Notes under the pieces: model-generated | Database searches by the model: none | Told to the model about the DNA's origin: nothing | Seen by the model: only the letters and a program-made list of their open reading frames with translations | Position numbers and translations under genes: made by a program | Origin: HK1 sp965204915 | GTDB lineage: Bacteria > Pseudomonadota > Gammaproteobacteria > HK1 | Direction: 5' to 3' | NCBI GenBank assembly: GCA_965204915.1 | Contig: OZ242023.1 | Location: 5,270,001 to 5,334,000 of the forward strand | Length of the DNA stretch: 64,000 nucleotides | Part shown: one piece after another, positions 60,936-64,000 of the stretch | Layout: each line of letters begins with the position of its first letter | Numbering within the stretch: position 1 is the stretch's first letter

Positions 60936-61402
60936 AGGGCCGGTTCGAGGAAGGCTTCGTCACCACCACCGCGGACAAGCTCATCAACTGGGCCCGCACC
61001 GGATCCCTGTGGCCGATGACCTTCGGGCTCGCGTGCTGCGCGGTGGAGATGATGCACGCGGGCGCCGCCCGCTACGACCTCGACCGCTTCGGCATCGTGT
61101 TCCGTCCCAGTCCGCGCCAGTCGGACGTCATGATCGTCGCGGGCACCCTGGTGAACAAGATGGCCCCGGCGCTGCGCAAGGTCTACGACCAGATGCCCGA
61201 GCCCCGCTGGGTGATCTCGATGGGGTCCTGCGCCAACGGCGGCGGGTACTACCACTACTCCTACTCCGTGGTCCGCGGCTGCGACCGCATCGTGCCGGTG
61301 GACATCTACGTGCCCGGCTGCCCGCCGACGGCGGAGGCATTGCTCTACGGGATCATCCGCCTGCACGACAAGATCCGCCGCGAACACACCATCGCCCGGT
61401 AG
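60926..61402 (+). CDS. nuoB: NADH-quinone oxidoreductase subunit B
   Basis: Peripheral arm subunit of complex I that carries iron-sulfur cluster N2, 158 residues. The four ligands are Cys37, Cys38 (GLACCAVEMMH), Cys102 (MGSCANGGG) and Cys132 (VPGCPPTAE). It overlaps nuoA by 10 bp. The expected nuoC does not follow; decayed accessory sequence starts right after the stop, so the operon is cut here. Confidence 0.95.
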   Translation: MGIEGRFEEGFVTTTADKLINWARTGSLWPMTFGLACCAVEMMHAGAARYDLDRFGIVFRPSPRQSDVMIVAGTLVNKMAPALRKVYDQMPEPRWVISMGSCANGGGYYHYSYSVVRGCDRIVPVDIYVPGCPPTAEALLYGIIRLHDKIRREHTIAR

Positions 61403-61432
61403 CCTGTTGTCCGGAAAGTCCCCGATCCCTCG

Positions 61433-62106
61433 ATGTTCATCACGACCTGCCCACCGGCCCCGGCTCCGCCTGCTCTGCCGTGGGGCATGCCTACGGGCCC
61501 GCTTGCGGGCGGGATGCGCATTATCGCGGGTATGGGCGCCGGGTACGGCCCGTACACGGGCCAGCACTTCGCCAGCCGCAGGGACACCGACATCAAGCAC
61601 ATGGTGGCGACATCCGAGGCCTACCCCATCTTTGCCACTCCATCACACAATGTCACGCTACATCAGATAGTTACGATGTTCCAAAATTCCGAGTGGCACT
61701 AAAAGGTGGACCCCATGAGTTGGACAGGCACCAGAAGAGCGGGAAGGACGCCGGCGAGTGGGTGCCCAGGATGAACCGCTGCTGGTTCGCGGGCCGGGTC
61801 GTCGCTGTGAAACGGAAGTACGGGCTGACGGTCGATGCGCGGGAGGCCCGGGCCCTGGAAGGTATCCTGTCGGGGTGCCGCTCGACCGAGATGGTCGTGG
61901 CCGAAGGACAAACGCAGGTGGCTGAGCCGACACCGAGAGCCGCGGCGCCGACCGCAGGCGACACGCTGCGGCGCTGGGACACGAACGGAAATGGGCGAAT
62001 CACGTGCAAGGAGGCGCAGCAGCACGGCATCGCGCCGGTGCACCGGGAGCATCCGGCTTACCAGTTCATGCGGGACGGGGATGGGGACGGGATGGTGTGC
62101 GAATGA
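61433..62106 (+). pseudogene. Decayed HNH nuclease with excalibur domain
   Basis: A first frame (61433-61625) reads IIAGMGAGYGPYTGQHFASR and TDIKHMVATSEAY, the N-terminal part of a family of HNH endonucleases (usually D-I-E-H-I-V-A). After about 90 bp of lost similarity a second frame (about 61720-62106) resumes with LDRHQKSGKDAGEWVPRMNR and CWFAGRVVAVKRKYGL. An intact C-terminal excalibur domain (DTNGNGRITC and DGDGDGMVCE) follows. Internal loss, frame change and the Glu-to-Lys change in the first motif make it non-functional as a nuclease. Confidence 0.72.
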
Positions 62107-62243
62107 GTACTGAAGCAGAGGCCGAGGTCGAGGCGGTCGGGATGCTTATGAATGAGGGGCCGCGGGCGATACCACTCTGGATATCGGAATCGCCGCTCAC
62201 GGTCGAGGGGAAGGTGAAGCGAAACTGGGACACTGAGAAGTGA
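62103..62243 (+). CDS. Small ORF of 46 residues coupled to the GHKL gene
   Basis: The frame MSTEAEAEVEAVGMLMNEGP continues with RAIPLWISESPLTVEGKVKR. It overlaps the excalibur stop by ATGA and the GHKL start by GTGA. It is acidic at the start and has no known domain. The coupling on both sides is the only support for translation; it may be a leader ORF. Confidence 0.4.
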   Translation: MSTEAEAEVEAVGMLMNEGPRAIPLWISESPLTVEGKVKRNWDTEK

Positions 62244-63373
62244 AGCAAAAACGCCGGGTGCGCCAACCTTGGTGGAAGGGGGCCGGAAGTACCGATAAAC
62301 GGGGACGACGGAGGGGAACGCAAACCAAAGGCGGGCATAGCGCGCGCCAAACACTGGAGGTTGAAACCAGAACATCAGAACGAACGGCGTCAGCGGACAC
62401 CATAAAGAATATCGAGGTACCGTCGATTCTAGTGCCCAACAAAAACCACGAAGGGATAGGTACGTTTGTTCACCAAGTAGAGGATCTACGGAAACCAGAG
62501 ATGAGCGAGGCCCGTATTCGGGGGCAAACAATTGAACAAGCGGATGTCGCCGGCCTCCTGGTGTTGTCTGCAACTATCCAGTGGCTGAACGACGAGGGGA
62601 AACGCCAGAGGAGTGGAAGAAGATGGAAGGTGCGGGCAACCGCAGACTACATGGATCAAGAAGTAGCGAACCTCTTCCACGATTTCGGGGTATTCGGGTT
62701 CGAGTTGACAAAACGGCCAAGCTACATCGAAGGCCTGGGACATCGGGCACTCAAGGTCAAGCAAGGCCGAGACACGGAAGGAAAGGTAGCTGCACACCTA
62801 GTGACGGTCGACCTCTTGAATCTCATGGGACGGAAAGCACCAGATCAGATACGGCTGGTGAACGCCATCATTGAGGCCGTCACGAACGTGCGAGAACACG
62901 CATACGAAGGTGGGCTACTCGGATAGACTTGGTGGATGGCTGCGGCATACGACAAACCGAATGAGAGAGTGCATGTTGCCGTGTACGACAGAGGCATCGG
63001 TATCCCCAGGAGCATGAGAGGCAAAGTAAAACGCAAGCTCCTGGAGCTCAGTCCAACGATGATGGAGAGAATCACAAGCTCCGATGGGGCCGCGATCGAG
63101 GCAGCACACCGGCCGGGCGCGACACGTACGAAGCGGCGCAACAGAGGGAGAGGTCTCGCATGGGAGATGGAAGGCTACATCAAGGGTCATCCCGGGATCG
63201 GCCAAGGGACACCAGGGCGGTACCGGGTAGCAAGCGGCTTTGGGGAGTACGAGGTAGAGCACTCCACCGACGGCACGATCTACTCGACATACAAAGATCA
63301 CCGTGTAAAGATGGCGGGGACGCTGGTCGAGTGGATTATCCATATTGCACCGGACGAAGCTCGGAGCGAGTAA
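62240..63373 (+). pseudogene. GHKL-type ATPase with an in-frame TAG stop
   Basis: One frame of 378 codons is broken only by TAG at 62924-62926. The first part (228 residues) ends with the N-box NAIIEAVTNVREHAYEGG; the second (from ATG 62936) continues AVYDRGIGIPRSMRGK, the G1 box with Asp, and ends with TLVEWIIHIA. Both halves are needed for ATP binding, so the TAG either inactivates the gene or is read through. GTG 62240 overlaps the small ORF stop. AT content and AGA/ATA codon use are higher than in the rest of the window. A STAS-type partner follows, as in anti-sigma regulatory pairs. Confidence 0.72.
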
Positions 63374-63702
63374 TGAACGGAAACGAAAGACACCACCTTG
63401 AGCTAGCCAAGATCGGCTTTAACACACCCGGCGGCCGAACAAGCGAGTACGGGCCGCAGAGCGGCGAGCTCTTCCGGACAAAATGGTTGCGAGAGGCAGT
63501 CGAACAAGGCGGTGAGGTGGTCATCAACCTGGACGGAAGCACCGGAGGAACCAGCTCGTTCTACGACGAATCCATCGGATGGCTGATCCGTGAAAGGATA
63601 ATCAGCCGAGCAGAAGCGCTCCGGCGGATCCACGTGGTCACGAACGACGAAGACCTGAGGTACATTCCTGGACTTGTGAAATTGGTCATGGAAGAAGCCT
63701 GA
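63373..63702 (+). CDS. STAS-like protein, DUF4325 type
   Basis: Protein of 109 residues. The start LAKIGFNTPGGRTSEYGPQS, then GELFRTKWLREAVEQGGEVV, the strand INLDGSTGGTSSFYDESIGW and the end LRRIHVVTNDEDL fit DUF4325, a STAS-like fold found beside GHKL ATPases. ATG 63373 overlaps the previous stop (TAATG). By analogy with anti-anti-sigma factors it may bind the ATPase. The true role is unknown. Confidence 0.78.
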   Translation: MNGNERHHLELAKIGFNTPGGRTSEYGPQSGELFRTKWLREAVEQGGEVVINLDGSTGGTSSFYDESIGWLIRERIISRAEALRRIHVVTNDEDLRYIPGLVKLVMEEA

Positions 63703-63742
63703 GCAGCACCGAAGCGGCAACAAGTGCAGGGAGACACCAGGG

Positions 63743-64000
63743 ATGGCAGCAGAAACAGGACTAGGAACGGGAGAAGCCATCCTTCTGGGGGCAGGTATAG
63801 CGGTAATCGGTTCCCTCATCACGACCATGTTGAACTTGATGTACCAGACCCTGACAACACGGCAGGACACCCGAAGGGCACGCAGAGAAGGAAGAAGGAA
63901 ACGGATCGACGAGAAGGTAAACATGTATGCCGAGCTGATGGCCGAATACTGGGGGTCGGCAAACCACGAGCCAGAGCAGCTCAGGCAAATGGAGAGCCGC
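63743..64000 (+). CDS. Membrane protein of the GHKL-STAS module (partial)
   Basis: The 86 visible codons run to the window end. A transmembrane helix (AILLGAGIAVIGSLITTMLN, residues about 12-31) is followed by a highly basic coiled-coil-like cytoplasmic segment (TTRQDTRRARREGRRKRIDE). The layout resembles membrane anchors encoded beside phage-defence or signalling genes, but no family can be named. GGGAGACACCAGGG gives a ribosome binding site for ATG 63743, 41 bp after the STAS gene. Confidence 0.7.
   Translation, partial: MAAETGLGTGEAILLGAGIAVIGSLITTMLNLMYQTLTTRQDTRRARREGRRKRIDEKVNMYAELMAEYWGSANHEPEQLRQMESR

Noticed and set aside
61433..61702. Intact 89-residue protein after nuoB
   Set aside because: Its first part matches the HNH family start and its end (after SEAY) has no similarity, so it is part of the decayed nuclease gene.

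Overview
The window is GC-rich DNA with dense gene packing, strong GC preference at third codon positions and many GTG, TTG and ATGA/GTGA-coupled starts. The order tpiA - secG - tRNA-Leu(GAG) - nuoA - nuoB (59264-61402) is a known gammaproteobacterial arrangement, so a free-living or host-associated high-GC gammaproteobacterium is the best reading. Many uptake systems (one UgpB/A/E/C-type ABC set, one PotA/D/B/C-type set, one SsuA/B/C-type set, one TRAP set, one PiT phosphate transporter) point to an organism that scavenges organic N, P and C. The taxonomic call is inference.

Layout. 1-1799: end of a phosphonoacetate hydrolase gene and a phosphonate-associated alcohol dehydrogenase. 1816-3840: islet of broken or selfish genes (gutted Fic gene with an intact double operator, truncated retropepsin-like protease, Phd/VapC toxin-antitoxin pair). 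4170-11499: aldehyde dehydrogenase, MetE-like methyltransferase and a Ugp-type ABC transporter. 11821-13973: PiT phosphate transporter with its DUF47/PhoU-like partner and a possible Pho box upstream. 14533-22852: CoA transferase, a solitary DNA methyltransferase, acyl-CoA dehydrogenase, MaoC-like hydratase, an AAA ATPase and methylmalonyl-CoA mutase, with a hairpin-bearing 70-bp tandem repeat at 17389-17600.

22896-26405 is an accessory islet: degraded antitoxin-like ORF, NYN-LOTUS protein, DUF1640-like membrane protein with a duplicated tail, and a two-gene AAA15 ATPase / Toprim-like DUF4276 module that resembles PARIS/AbiL/OLD defence pairs. 26470-31570 is a TRAP transporter whose last gene is a PuuE-type allantoinase. 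32203-38034 holds a flavin-reductase-like protein, a Pot-type ABC transporter and a hydantoin/Asp-Glu racemase. 38340-46277 is a compact catabolic cluster: Ssu-type ABC transporter, FAD oxidoreductase, class III CoA transferase, enoyl-CoA hydratase and a deaminase-type amidohydrolase. Together with the allantoinase and racemase this suggests use of cyclic ureides, hydantoins or related N-heterocycles (inference).

46278-48313 is a scarred region with a VapBC pair sitting between the amidohydrolase gene and a second copy of that gene's last 24 codons. 48314-59104 is a surface-glycan locus: two tandemly duplicated GT2 glycosyltransferases, a sulfotransferase, a Gfo/Idh/MocA-SDR fusion protein, an SGNH hydrolase gene split by a 3.8-kb insertion, an arylsulfotransferase-like gene with a 20-bp G/C homopolymer at its 5' end, and a complete IS with a 9-bp target duplication.

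After nuoB the complex I operon stops. A decayed HNH-excalibur nuclease gene follows, and then a compositionally different segment (62103-64000) encoding a GHKL ATPase with an in-frame TAG, a DUF4325-type STAS protein and a membrane protein cut by the window end. The two best candidates for a little-described system are this GHKL-STAS-membrane module and the AAA15-DUF4276 pair.
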